Assembly (NCBI GenBank): GCA_025808415.1
Contig: CP075525.1
Coordinates: forward strand, 1,969,501 to 2,033,500
DNA from: Cyclobacteriaceae bacterium
Lineage (GTDB): Bacteria > Bacteroidota > Bacteroidia > Cytophagales > Cyclobacteriaceae
Length of the DNA stretch: 64,000 nucleotides
Direction: 5' to 3'
Shown here piece by piece: positions 55,001 to 63,311 of this stretch. Position 1 is the first letter of the stretch. Each line of letters starts with the position of its first letter. Under the pieces are notes generated by a model, which worked only from the letters and a program-made list of their open reading frames with translations, was not told where the DNA came from and searched no databases. The translations under genes were made by a program, and so were the position numbers.

Positions 55001-55295
55001 GGTTAATGATTTGTTCGTTGAAGATTTTGATAGGGATGGATTCGAGGATGTATTACTTGTTGGCAATTCGAAAAGCAATACCATTGGCTTGGGTAATCAA
55101 TCCGCACAAGCGGCAGTTTTACTCCGCGGTGGAGCAGATGGATTTAAAGCCCAATTCATTAGCTTTCTATCCAAGGATGATTATTTTTATGAATTTACAA
55201 AGGTACGATCAATTACCATCGGAGGTAAGAAACATATTGTGCTTGTTGGGCCAAACCAACCGGTTAAAGTGTATTCACTTGAATTTAATCCCTGA
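52020..55295 (+). CDS. Giant FG-GAP/ASPIC-UnbV lipoprotein 3
   Basis: 1091 residues; signal MRVFILSIFILTIGC with lipobox LTIGC. Repeats include AAGDFNNDGLIDLYF, VDINNDGYLDIYVC, SDINQDGWLDIYVA, ADINGDGLPDIVTL, VADVNGDGFDDIFIGG and EDFDRDGFEDVLLVG. The ATDWSWGALMGDFTNDG block and the ASPIC/UnbV region (GIGSRVNVYAKGK, SVEIYWRG) are present. Several calcium loops deviate (for example GDFTNDGKTELF), so it is the most diverged of the three. The secreted GH65 starts 4 bases after its stop. Confidence 0.9.
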   Translation: MRVFILSIFILTIGCQEKSKDTLFKFLSPIQTGVHFSNNLSNKKLDIIQYMYYYNGGGVAAGDFNNDGLIDLYFTANEELNRLYLNKGNLKFEDITHAAGVAGEGDWTTGVTLVDINNDGYLDIYVCQVGGYKGLQGHNLLYINNGDLTFTEQAVEYGLDFTGFSTQAVFFDYDNDGDMDMYLLNHSIHTIHSYGSSELRKELNATSGDKLFRNLAENGIKKFEDVTIESKIYSSHIGYGLGVSISDINQDGWLDIYVANDFHENDYLYLNNGNGTFTECLEKFIAHTSRYSMGCDIADINGDGLPDIVTLDMLPEDPQILMKSAAEDTQEVSDIKQGYGYGHQYVRNSLQVNRGDHFMEIAQYAGIHATDWSWGALMGDFTNDGKTELFISTGIYKRPNDLDYIQYTADLANLRYQNLDSDSLEREMIKRLPTLRIPNFIFKQSDDLKFENLAQQWGLNLPSYSNGITYADLDNDGDLELIINNVNQPAFIYENKTNEKFSNNFLKVELRSPKNYFGIGSRVNVYAKGKVFMREAILSRGFQSAVSPVIHFGLGDIDKIDSVEIYWRGNAVQVEKEITVNSTVTFHENADLSIRKSEKSSVNVQLREASVIIPFRHNENDYKDYLAEPLIPYLLSREGPAVAVADVNGDGFDDIFIGGSKHQAAALYIQKLNGSFSLINLDVFEKDKLHEDVDAVFADVNNDGFPDLYVVSGGNEYPEGHKLLADRLYINDGKGKFSKAADLLPSVYFNGSCVKPADFNNDGFIDFFIGARNTPFKYGVAPTSYILVNDGRGKFSVHTELETGLVTDAAWHDVNNDGILDIIVVGDWMPISVFINSINKFIAKEISGFTKTHGWWKSIKVADLNGDKRAEIIAGNVGDNLRLKPSSTQPITLLVNDFDSNGTVDPVLFYYLGKRNIPFHTKMQLGKQLPSLNKKFNNYLSFSTISGPADMFTDDKLQEAEVKYAYTFKTSVFSPAKDNSYERCKIDNLLQLSMVNDLFVEDFDRDGFEDVLLVGNSKSNTIGLGNQSAQAAVLLRGGADGFKAQFISFLSKDDYFYEFTKVRSITIGGKKHIVLVGPNQPVKVYSLEFNP

Positions 55296-55299
55296 TTTT

Positions 55300-57336
55300 A
55301 TGCGGTTCCTAATTTGTAAGATCGTTTTGTGTTATTCCTGCTTCAGTATTGATGCTCAATCACAAAATCAAAGTACCTGGCAAGTTCCAGCAACCAACAT
55401 CAATCCATCACATTACTATGGCGTAACCGTGGCCAATGGCATGGTGGGCATAGTTTCATCACCCAATCCATTGCGTGTGCAGGATGTAGTGTTAAATGGA
55501 GTTTACGACCATTATCAACGTGGGCGAGTATCAAACATTCTGAAGTCATTTAACCATGTTAATATGAATCTCGATGTGGATGGCCAGCGCATAAATGCCA
55601 AGTCCATTAGTAATTATCAGCAAACATTGGACATGAAAAAGGCTGCACTTATTACCACTTTCGATGTGGCTGATAAAGTAAGCGTAAAGCATACTATGAT
55701 GGCGCTGAGACACTTGCCATACACAGCACTAAGCATCGTTTCTATCTCGGCAAAGAAGGATGTAGGCATTACACCGATGAGCGTAATTGAAGCACCCGAT
55801 CATCTGGCTAACGTAAGGAATTACTACAGCGAAATCGATAGACCACATGTAAAAATCCCCTTGCTCACATCGGTGGCAAAAAGTCCGTCTGGAAAACATA
55901 CCGTAGCCGCCAGCAACAGCTTTGTTTTTCCAGAACCTCATGGCAACGAACCTCAATTGATCCACGAGGATTGGGATTACAACATGCACTTAGCCAAATT
56001 TCATAAGAAAATAAAAGCGGGGGAGACGTATACCTTCAGCATTGTCTCATCAACTGTTTCCACCGCGCACTATAAGGATCCTCATAATGAAGCCGAGCGA
56101 TTAAGCGTGTATGCCATGCTGGAGGGTACCGATCGCTTACTGATGCGCCATGAGGCTGAATGGGAAAAACTTTGGAAGAGTGATATTATTATTGATGGTG
56201 ATGAGCAGGCACAACGCGATGTTCGCTTTGCTTTGTATCATTTGTACTCTTTTGCGCGCGAGGGCACAGCCTATAGTTTGTCGCCCATGGGGTTGAGTGG
56301 TTTGGGCTATAACGGTCACGTTTTTTGGGATACAGAATTATGGATGTACCCGCCTTTATTGGTCATGCAGCCAGAAATGGCCCGCTCGCTTTTAGAGTAT
56401 CGTTTCGAGCGATTGGAGGCAGCCCGACAAAACGCATTTTCACACGGTTATAAGGGTGCCATGTTTCCTTGGGAATCATCTGCCGATGGAACAGAAGATA
56501 CGCCTGTATGGGCGCTTACGGGTCCTTTTCAGCATCATATTACGGGCTGCATTGGTTGGGCTTTCTGGAAATACTACCAGGTAACAAAAGACCGAAAGTT
56601 TCTGGCCGAACGGGCCTACCCGGTGCTTAAAGAGGTGGCCGATTTTTGGGCCAGCAGGGTGGAACGCAAAGGTCCGGGGAAGTACGAAATCAATAACGTT
56701 ATTGGGGCCAATGAATGGGAAGAGAATATTGATAATAATGCCTTTACCAATGGTATGGCTATTACTGTTTTGAAATATGCTACCCAGGCTGCAACCTTAT
56801 TGGGTATTAAGCCTGATCCCGACTGGATGCTGGTGGCCAATAATATACCCATTCTTAAATTTGCTGATGGCACCACACGAGAGAACGCTACCTATAACGG
56901 TGTAGATATTAAACAAGCTGATGTTAACCTCCTTGCTTTTCCATTGGATGTAATCACTTCACGTGATCAAATTGAACAGGATTTGAGATATTATGAACCA
57001 CGAATGGCTAAAGACGGACCGGCCATGGGCAATTCTGTTTTGGCTACCCTGTATGCCAGGTTAGGCAACATGGACAAGGCACATGAACTGTTTATTAAGT
57101 CGTACAAACCGAATGAAGTTCCCCCGTTTGGCGTCTTGGCTGAAACTGCCGGAGGAACCAATCCATATTTTGCAACAGGAGCAGGTGGTATGCTTCAGGC
57201 GGTTATTTTTGGTTTTGGCGGCCTGTCGATTACTGATCAGGGAATACAGCAAACCAAGGCTAAGCTGCCTTCCAAATGGCGCACGCTGGAGTTAAAAGGA
57301 GTTGGCGTAAGCCGCATGAACTACTCTGTGAAATAG
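55300..57336 (+). CDS. Secreted GH65 glycoside hydrolase (kojibiose-hydrolase-like)
   Basis: 678 residues from the ATG at 55300 (MRFLICKIVLCYSCFSIDAQ, a signal peptide). The (alpha/alpha)6 core has SGLGYNGHVFWDTELWMYPP and the general-acid motif ANEWEENIDNNAFTN with Glu at residue 472. At the C-terminal loop, where the cytoplasmic phosphorylase at 36868 has HITSMAG, this protein has YFATGAG, and a Glu appears just upstream at residue 615 (LAETAGG). Loss of the phosphate-site residues plus export, away from a phosphate pool, argue for hydrolysis. From memory, a Flavobacterium kojibiose hydrolase of GH65 uses Glu at nearly these positions. Linkage is inferred. Confidence 0.88.
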   Translation: MRFLICKIVLCYSCFSIDAQSQNQSTWQVPATNINPSHYYGVTVANGMVGIVSSPNPLRVQDVVLNGVYDHYQRGRVSNILKSFNHVNMNLDVDGQRINAKSISNYQQTLDMKKAALITTFDVADKVSVKHTMMALRHLPYTALSIVSISAKKDVGITPMSVIEAPDHLANVRNYYSEIDRPHVKIPLLTSVAKSPSGKHTVAASNSFVFPEPHGNEPQLIHEDWDYNMHLAKFHKKIKAGETYTFSIVSSTVSTAHYKDPHNEAERLSVYAMLEGTDRLLMRHEAEWEKLWKSDIIIDGDEQAQRDVRFALYHLYSFAREGTAYSLSPMGLSGLGYNGHVFWDTELWMYPPLLVMQPEMARSLLEYRFERLEAARQNAFSHGYKGAMFPWESSADGTEDTPVWALTGPFQHHITGCIGWAFWKYYQVTKDRKFLAERAYPVLKEVADFWASRVERKGPGKYEINNVIGANEWEENIDNNAFTNGMAITVLKYATQAATLLGIKPDPDWMLVANNIPILKFADGTTRENATYNGVDIKQADVNLLAFPLDVITSRDQIEQDLRYYEPRMAKDGPAMGNSVLATLYARLGNMDKAHELFIKSYKPNEVPPFGVLAETAGGTNPYFATGAGGMLQAVIFGFGGLSITDQGIQQTKAKLPSKWRTLELKGVGVSRMNYSVK

Positions 57337-57365
57337 CTAATTTTGTACGGTCAATTGAAAGGAAA

Positions 57366-58715
57366 ATGAGGAAGTTGATTTTAGTGATACTCACTGGCGG
57401 TATGCTGGTGTGCTGTAGCAGAAAGGAAAATGTAGATTTTGATCCGGGTGCTGTTGATCCCAATCATTTGCACCGTACCATGAAAAAGATTACCGATATC
57501 ATTGTTCATGATATCTTCTCACCCCCAGTTGCCAGTCGGATTTACGCCTACAGCAGTATTGCTGCCTATGAAGCTGCAATACCGGGTAATCCTCAATTCA
57601 TAAGTCTGGCGGGTCAGTTAAACGGGCTCGAGGCTCTTCCACAACCTGATTCTGCCAAAAAATATTGTTTTGAGTTATCCTCCGTTCATGCGTTGTCGCT
57701 TGTCGGAAAGGCTTTGATATTTTCTGAGGCAGACATGGAGACTTTTCATCAGCAAACACTTATAGCGTTTAAGAATTCAGGCATGCCGGATGATATGTAC
57801 AAGAATTCATTGGCTTATGGTGAAGCTGTGGCAAAGCATATTTTGGATTGGTCTGGTAAAGACAATTATAAGCAGACGCGAACCTTTGAAAAATATACGG
57901 TATTGTTAAATGACCCTTCCAGGTGGAAGCCCACACCACCTGCTTACATGGAGGGTATTGAACCAAGCTGGACGAAAATCCGACCCTTTGTTCTGGATTC
58001 ATCTACTCAGTATATACCGGCTCCTCCCACGCAATTCAGTACCGATCCGAAAAGTAAATTTTATCAGGAAGCAATGGAAGTTTACGATGCGGTAAATAGT
58101 GCTAACAGTGAGTACCAGGAAATTGCTAATTTTTGGGATTGCAATCCCTTTAAAATGAATGTGCGCGGGCATGTTATGTTTGCCACTAAAAAAATTTCAC
58201 CAGGCGGCCATTGGATTAACATTACACGCATTAGTTGTACCAGTACCGGTAAAGATTTTTTCGAAACGGCTGAGGCCTATGCCACCGTATCGCTCGCTCT
58301 TGCTGATGGATTTATTTCGTGTTGGGATGAAAAGTACCGGAGCAAATTGGTTAGGCCAGAGACTTACATAAACCAATTTATTGACGAGAACTGGCTACCC
58401 CTGTTACAAACACCTCCCTTTCCTGAACATACCAGTGGCCATAGCGTAATATCAAGCGCTGCCTCCGTGGTACTCACAAAACTAATCGGTGAGAATTTTA
58501 ATTTTATAGACTCAACCGAATTGGAATTTGGACTGCCTCCCAGAAGTTTCACTTCTTTCAAGCATGCTTCGGATGAGGCCTCAGTGAGCCGTTTATATGG
58601 AGGCATTCACTACCGCCCAGCTATTGATGAGGGGATTAAGCAGGGAACAAAAGTAGGGCAGTGGGTCATAGCGAATATCCGCACCCGGAAGGAAAATGGG
58701 CTTGTGTTTGAATAG
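57366..58715 (+). CDS. Vanadium haloperoxidase/PAP2-superfamily lipoprotein
   Basis: 449 residues from the ATG at 57366; lipoprotein signal MRKLILVILTGGMLVCC. The vanadate/phosphate-binding motifs are complete: KYRSKLVRP (K-x6-RP), PEHTSGHS (the SGH motif) and SRLYGGIHYRPAID (SR-x5-H). This fold includes vanadium haloperoxidases and acid phosphatases; sequence alone does not decide between them. VHPO-like lipoproteins of this layout occur in Bacteroidota near SusCD and FG-GAP genes. It starts 29 bases after the GH65 gene and is presumably in the same transcript, facing the periplasm or cell surface. Confidence 0.87.
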   Translation: MRKLILVILTGGMLVCCSRKENVDFDPGAVDPNHLHRTMKKITDIIVHDIFSPPVASRIYAYSSIAAYEAAIPGNPQFISLAGQLNGLEALPQPDSAKKYCFELSSVHALSLVGKALIFSEADMETFHQQTLIAFKNSGMPDDMYKNSLAYGEAVAKHILDWSGKDNYKQTRTFEKYTVLLNDPSRWKPTPPAYMEGIEPSWTKIRPFVLDSSTQYIPAPPTQFSTDPKSKFYQEAMEVYDAVNSANSEYQEIANFWDCNPFKMNVRGHVMFATKKISPGGHWINITRISCTSTGKDFFETAEAYATVSLALADGFISCWDEKYRSKLVRPETYINQFIDENWLPLLQTPPFPEHTSGHSVISSAASVVLTKLIGENFNFIDSTELEFGLPPRSFTSFKHASDEASVSRLYGGIHYRPAIDEGIKQGTKVGQWVIANIRTRKENGLVFE

Positions 58716-58829
58716 TGTAACTACTTGATTTTGAGGTGTATATTTTTGGTCATTTATACCAATCGGCCAATAGATTTTTCAACTATAAATTGATACTTTA
58801 GGCAACCGGTTGTTACCTAATGTCAGTTC

Positions 58830-60167
58830 ATGGCGACCTTTAAACCCTCACTCTCTTTCTGGCAAATCATTAATATGAATGTCGGTTTTTTTGGCATTCA
58901 ATATAGCTTTGGCTTACAACAGAGTGCCGTTAATCCTATCTATGATTTTTTAGGTGCGGCCCCGGATGAAATCCCGTTGCTCAACCTGGCTGGTCCGGTT
59001 ACAGGTTTGTTAGTACAGCCAATCATTGGTGCTTTAAGCGATAAAACCTGGCATCCGCGCTGGGGCAGGCGACATCCTTATTTCTTTATCGGTGCATTGC
59101 TGTGCAGCATCACCTTGTTGATTTATCCATTCAGCAGTTCGTTGTGGATGGCGGCCGGCTTGTTATGGATTTTAGATGCTGGTAACAATACCGCCATGGA
59201 ACCTTATCGCGCATTTATTGCAGATAAGTTGCCGGAGGACCAACAGCGCATTGGATTCCAGGCGCAAAGTTTTTTCACGGGGTTAGGTCAAACCCTTGCC
59301 AACTTCTCTCTGTTTGCTTTTCCTTTAGTTATCGTTGGTAAAACCGGTGCGATTCCGAACTGGGTATTCGCTTCTTTTTTCCTGGGAGCTTTTTGTTCTA
59401 TCACTTCCGTTTGTTGGAGCATTCGCACCACTCCTGAAATTCCACCATCGCCTGAAGCGTTGGATGAAATCCGATCGAAACCGTTAAGTCTTTTTGGTTC
59501 ATTTAAGGATATTGCTGCGGCAATAAAGGAAATGCCCCTGGTAATGTGGCAATTAGCCCTTGTTTATTTATTTCAGTGGTATGCCTTGTTTTGTTATTGG
59601 CAGAATTCATCTAAAAGCATTGCACTTTCCATTTTTAAGGCAACACCATCTGCTGATCCGGAAGGCTATGAACAGGCCGTTAGTTTAACCGGGCTGGTTA
59701 ATGGATGGTATAATATTGTTACTTTTCTCACGGCTTTCGGTCTTGCCTGGCTCGCAAAAAAATACAGCCCAAAGGTGGTTCATTTCTTATGCCTTACCCT
59801 CGCGGCTGCAGGCTTCATTTGGTTTCCATTTATTACAAATAAAATGCTCTTGTTTGTTGCTATTACAGGTTTTGGTGTTGGCTGGGCCAGTATGATGGGC
59901 ATACCTTACCTGATGGTGGTGAGTTCAATACCGAAAGAACGCTATGGTGTGTATATGGGTATCGTGAATATGATGATTGTTATCCCTATGATTTTGCAAA
60001 ACCTAACTTTTGGATTTGTAATCAAGCATTTCCTTAGCAATGATTCGCGCTATGCTATTTTATTTGCCGGGATATTACTGGTATTGGCGGCAATTGCTGT
60101 ATTGTTTATAAAGGTGAAGCCGGTATCGCAAAATGAATTAGAATTTAAAGGAGGGATAGGACATTAG
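58830..60167 (+). CDS. SLC45/GPH-like MFS sugar transporter (second copy)
   Basis: A 445-residue permease paralogous to the one at 30865-32403: both share LSFWQI near the N-terminus, then [34 protein letters not shown] and [13 protein letters not shown]. It lacks the extended middle loop of the first copy. It is expected to bring the products of the secreted GH65, such as glucose or a disaccharide, into the cytoplasm. A 114-base spacer precedes it, in which TATTTTTG (58741-58748) matches a -7 box without a partner TTG; the DUF3179 gene begins 2 bases after its stop. Confidence 0.9.
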   Translation: MATFKPSLSFWQIINMNVGFFGIQYSFGLQQSAVNPIYDFLGAAPDEIPLLNLAGPVTGLLVQPIIGALSDKTWHPRWGRRHPYFFIGALLCSITLLIYPFSSSLWMAAGLLWILDAGNNTAMEPYRAFIADKLPEDQQRIGFQAQSFFTGLGQTLANFSLFAFPLVIVGKTGAIPNWVFASFFLGAFCSITSVCWSIRTTPEIPPSPEALDEIRSKPLSLFGSFKDIAAAIKEMPLVMWQLALVYLFQWYALFCYWQNSSKSIALSIFKATPSADPEGYEQAVSLTGLVNGWYNIVTFLTAFGLAWLAKKYSPKVVHFLCLTLAAAGFIWFPFITNKMLLFVAITGFGVGWASMMGIPYLMVVSSIPKERYGVYMGIVNMMIVIPMILQNLTFGFVIKHFLSNDSRYAILFAGILLVLAAIAVLFIKVKPVSQNELEFKGGIGH

Positions 60168-60169
60168 CC

Positions 60170-61366
60170 ATGAAAGCATTTCGAATACTAACAGTTGCAT
60201 CCATCCTCTATTTAATTTCAGTTGAGATACTAAGGGTATATTTCATCATGCCCTTTCCTGGAAGCCAGCAACGCGAAACGATTGGTATCGCTTACTTTTT
60301 GAATGGCCATATGCTGCTGCTTCGCCTGATCGGTGGTGTGGTTTTGTTGGGCAGCCTTGCATTTTTATTGAGACAATTATCCTGGGGTTGGAAAATTTTT
60401 CTTTCAGCGGGCTTGGCAGCTTATGCTACTGTTTTTTACATGTTCAACTTCAGGTTTCTGGCCGATAAAATGTTTTTGAAACCAAGGCAACTTACTTTTT
60501 CCATCCTTATTGACAATAAGGTTAATCAATCAAGCCTGGTTTTGGGGGTTCAGTTGAACGGAGAAGCTAAGGCATACCCAATAGAAATTATTGGGTATCA
60601 TCACCAGGTGCGTGATAGCATTGGTGGTTTACCGGTAATGATAACGTATTGTACGGTATGCCGAACTGGTAGGGTTTTTGACCCGGTTGTTGACGGAGCG
60701 CTTGAGCATTTTAGGTTGGTAGGCATGGATCATTTCAATGCCATGTTCGAAGATGCTACCACTAAAAGTTGGTGGAGGCAAGCTACCGGTGTTGCTGTAG
60801 CCGGCCCATTAACCGGTAAAGTGCTTACCGAATATCAGTCGCAGCAAATGACGTTGCAGGCATGGCTTGCCCTTTACCCTGCTTCCAAAATTATGCAACC
60901 CGACAGTTCATTCACCGATAAGTATAAAAAGCTGGAAGGCTTTGACCGAGGCACTATTGCAAGCCACCTTGAATACCGCGATTCACTTTCCTGGAAAGAT
61001 AAATCGTGGGTATTGGGCGTTAAGATCAGCGATAGGGCTCGCGCGTATGATTGGAATGACCTTATACAAATGTCCACAATCAATGACACATTAAAAGGTG
61101 TACCCATTTTAATTCATCTTCAACCTGACTCCTCATCGTTCCATGTATGGAAACGTGACTCATTGGTATTTTATACTGAGGCGGGTTCAGCTTTTATCAA
61201 GGATAAACAAACTAAATCAGAATGGAATACGCATGGTGAATGTGTTTCAGGAAGTTTAAAGGGCAGGCAGCTTGAGCCCCTTCAAGCCTACCAGGAATTC
61301 TGGCACTCGTGGAGAACATTCAATAAAAATACCTCTCGATATTTAATTAAAGATTTGAGCAATTAA
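60170..61366 (+). CDS. DUF3179-domain membrane protein
   Basis: 398 residues with three N-terminal hydrophobic helices (about residues 5-25, 45-66 and 72-96) and a DUF3179 domain beyond: GVQLNGEAKAYPIEIIGYHHQVRDSIGG (split), MITYCTVCRTGRVFDP with a CxxC, and GMDHFNAMFEDATTKSWWRQATG (split). The domain partly repeats near the C-terminus (GVKISDRARAYDWNDL). The family has no agreed function; the conserved Cys pair and polar surface suggest redox or metal binding outside the membrane. It starts 2 bases after the permease and 14 bases before the ROK gene, so it is co-transcribed with sugar genes. Confidence 0.85.
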   Translation: MKAFRILTVASILYLISVEILRVYFIMPFPGSQQRETIGIAYFLNGHMLLLRLIGGVVLLGSLAFLLRQLSWGWKIFLSAGLAAYATVFYMFNFRFLADKMFLKPRQLTFSILIDNKVNQSSLVLGVQLNGEAKAYPIEIIGYHHQVRDSIGGLPVMITYCTVCRTGRVFDPVVDGALEHFRLVGMDHFNAMFEDATTKSWWRQATGVAVAGPLTGKVLTEYQSQQMTLQAWLALYPASKIMQPDSSFTDKYKKLEGFDRGTIASHLEYRDSLSWKDKSWVLGVKISDRARAYDWNDLIQMSTINDTLKGVPILIHLQPDSSSFHVWKRDSLVFYTEAGSAFIKDKQTKSEWNTHGECVSGSLKGRQLEPLQAYQEFWHSWRTFNKNTSRYLIKDLSN

Positions 61367-61380
61367 AAGGAGTAAGAAAT

Positions 61381-62304
61381 ATGTCAGTTAATACAAATCA
61401 ACTTTGGGGTATTGATTTAGGCGGTACAAAAGTTGAAGGCATTATTATGAACTCTTCGGCAAGTGCCGAATCTGTTTTTCGCGACCGAGTGCCTACCGAA
61501 GCCCATGTTGGCTATGAACATGTGCTTCATCAAATTAAGAAATTGGTGGATATGATGGTGGTAAAAGCCGGGTATAAACCTGATAAAATTGGTATCGGTA
61601 CACCGGGCACTATGGATACGCACACAGGGCTTTTTAAGAACAGTAACTCAACTGTTTTAAATTTCAAACCACTTAAACAGGACCTTGAAAAATTATTGGG
61701 AATGCAGGTGCTTACCGCTAACGATGCAAACTGTTTTGCGCTTGCCGAAACCCGGTTGGGTGTAGTAAAAGAAAGATTCCCGACAGCCGAAGTTGTATTT
61801 GGTGTTATTATGGGTACGGGTTGTGGAGGTGGTATCGTGGTAAACAACAAAGTAATAAACGGGCTACAAGGTATAGCAGGCGAATGGGGCCATAATTTTT
61901 TAGATGAATCAGGAGGAAAATGTTATTGCGGCAAAACCGGATGCGTTGAGAATGTTATTGCTGGTCCTGCCTTGGAACGTTTTTATCGCGAGCAAAGCGG
62001 CAATTCCCTTAAGTTAAAAGAAATATTTTCCCGTGCCCAGGATAAAGCGGACGGTGCAGCGGTTAAAACCATCAACCGCTTACATGAAATGTTTGGTAAA
62101 GCATTGAGTGTGGTGATCAATATCCTAGATCCGGATGTAATTGTTGTAGGTGGTGGCGTGGGCAACATACCTTCCATTTATTCGGATGGAATTAGCTACC
62201 TTAAGCAAAATGTTTTTAACGACCGCCTCGATACACCGGTAGTAAAGCCTTTGCTGGGCGATAGTGCGGGTGTATTCGGTGCAGCTTTCCTAACTGAAAA
62301 CTAA
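61381..62304 (+). CDS. ROK-family sugar kinase
   Basis: A 307-residue cytoplasmic protein without a DNA-binding helix-turn-helix, so a kinase rather than a repressor. The ATP motif GIDLGGTKVEGIIM starts at about residue 10. Other features are GIGTPGTMDTHTGLF, the catalytic Asp region TANDANCFALAE, GTGCGGGIVV, the substrate motif AGEWGHNFL, and the zinc site KCYCGKTGCVEN. Glucokinase or fructokinase activity would be consistent with the glucosidases upstream. pfkB follows after 6 bases. Confidence 0.92.
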   Translation: MSVNTNQLWGIDLGGTKVEGIIMNSSASAESVFRDRVPTEAHVGYEHVLHQIKKLVDMMVVKAGYKPDKIGIGTPGTMDTHTGLFKNSNSTVLNFKPLKQDLEKLLGMQVLTANDANCFALAETRLGVVKERFPTAEVVFGVIMGTGCGGGIVVNNKVINGLQGIAGEWGHNFLDESGGKCYCGKTGCVENVIAGPALERFYREQSGNSLKLKEIFSRAQDKADGAAVKTINRLHEMFGKALSVVINILDPDVIVVGGGVGNIPSIYSDGISYLKQNVFNDRLDTPVVKPLLGDSAGVFGAAFLTEN

Positions 62305-62310
62305 TACCTT

Positions 62311-63282
62311 ATGAAGCGAATTGCAGTGCTTGGCCCGATACCCCGCGATCATATTGTAACCCATAACGGTGACCTGATCCAAAAATGGGGTTGTATTACA
62401 CACCCCGTAATTGCCTTGTCCATAATGGCCGGTGATCAACTGGAAATTTTTCCGGTGGCACACGTGCGCAAGGTTGACCTGGACAATGTGAAAGAAGTTT
62501 TTGCAGGCTATAAGGGCATCAACATGAAATGCATAACCACTAAAAACGATCAGGGCGACATTATTAGTTTGAAGTTTCTTGATATGAATAACCGGGTAGA
62601 GCGTCAAACCGGTTTTATGGATCCTATTTTGCCTGATGATGTGAAGGACATCCTGAATTGCGATGTGTTTGTGTTTGTACCCATCAGCGACTACGAAATT
62701 TCGATCGATACCTTGAAGTTTATTAAAAGTAAAAGTAAGGGTACTATTATTTTCGATGCTCATGGCCCTACCACAGCGTGTTTGTTTAATGGTGAGCGAC
62801 AGCGCAAGTTCTGGATTGACCGTGACCAGTGGCTTCCGTATATCGATGTTTTAAAAATGAACCTGGAAGAGGCTCATGCTTCATGGTTTAAAAAAGAATA
62901 CGAAACCAGTGATTATACCGATACTTCGCATCTGGACCGTGCGGAGTTGTTGAAATTTGCAACTCATTGTCTTAACCAAGGCGTGCGATGTGTATACATC
63001 ACGGCTGATTCAACCGGCTGTTTGGTTTACTTTAAGGAAAAGGGAAAGGTTGTTGAAACGATGGTTCCGGCTGTGAAAGTTAAGGAAGTAATAGATACAA
63101 CAGGTTGTGGCGATTCTTTTGCCGGTGGGGTTGGGTATGGTTTACTTGAAAACCCTCTCGGTTATATTACTGCTTCGCAATATGGAAATATCCTGGGTGC
63201 ACTTCGCACGCAAGGCAAAACTTTTTCTGTTTTTAAATCACTACCCGAAGTACAATCGATTATGAAGGCTACGTATGGTTAG
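62311..63282 (+). CDS. PfkB-family carbohydrate kinase
   Basis: A 323-residue ribokinase-type kinase. The C-terminal signature VIDTTGCGDSFAGGVGYGL (about residues 263-281) holds the catalytic Asp, with a Cys where GAGD is usual. The N-terminal start MKRIAVLGPIPRDHIV has GP-IP in place of the common G-N. The substrate may be a sugar or a nucleoside. The gene is last in the run and converges on a nucleoside-type MFS gene. Homologous stand-alone kinases in Bacteroidota are not well characterised. Confidence 0.88.
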   Translation: MKRIAVLGPIPRDHIVTHNGDLIQKWGCITHPVIALSIMAGDQLEIFPVAHVRKVDLDNVKEVFAGYKGINMKCITTKNDQGDIISLKFLDMNNRVERQTGFMDPILPDDVKDILNCDVFVFVPISDYEISIDTLKFIKSKSKGTIIFDAHGPTTACLFNGERQRKFWIDRDQWLPYIDVLKMNLEEAHASWFKKEYETSDYTDTSHLDRAELLKFATHCLNQGVRCVYITADSTGCLVYFKEKGKVVETMVPAVKVKEVIDTTGCGDSFAGGVGYGLLENPLGYITASQYGNILGALRTQGKTFSVFKSLPEVQSIMKATYG

Positions 63283-63311
63283 TGCTTAAAAAAACGAAGC
63301 ATGTTGTTCAG

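Noticed and set aside
63283..63302. TGCTT...AAGCA between pfkB and the convergent MFS gene as a bidirectional terminator
   Set aside because: Only 5 bp with a 9-base A-rich loop; too weak to call.
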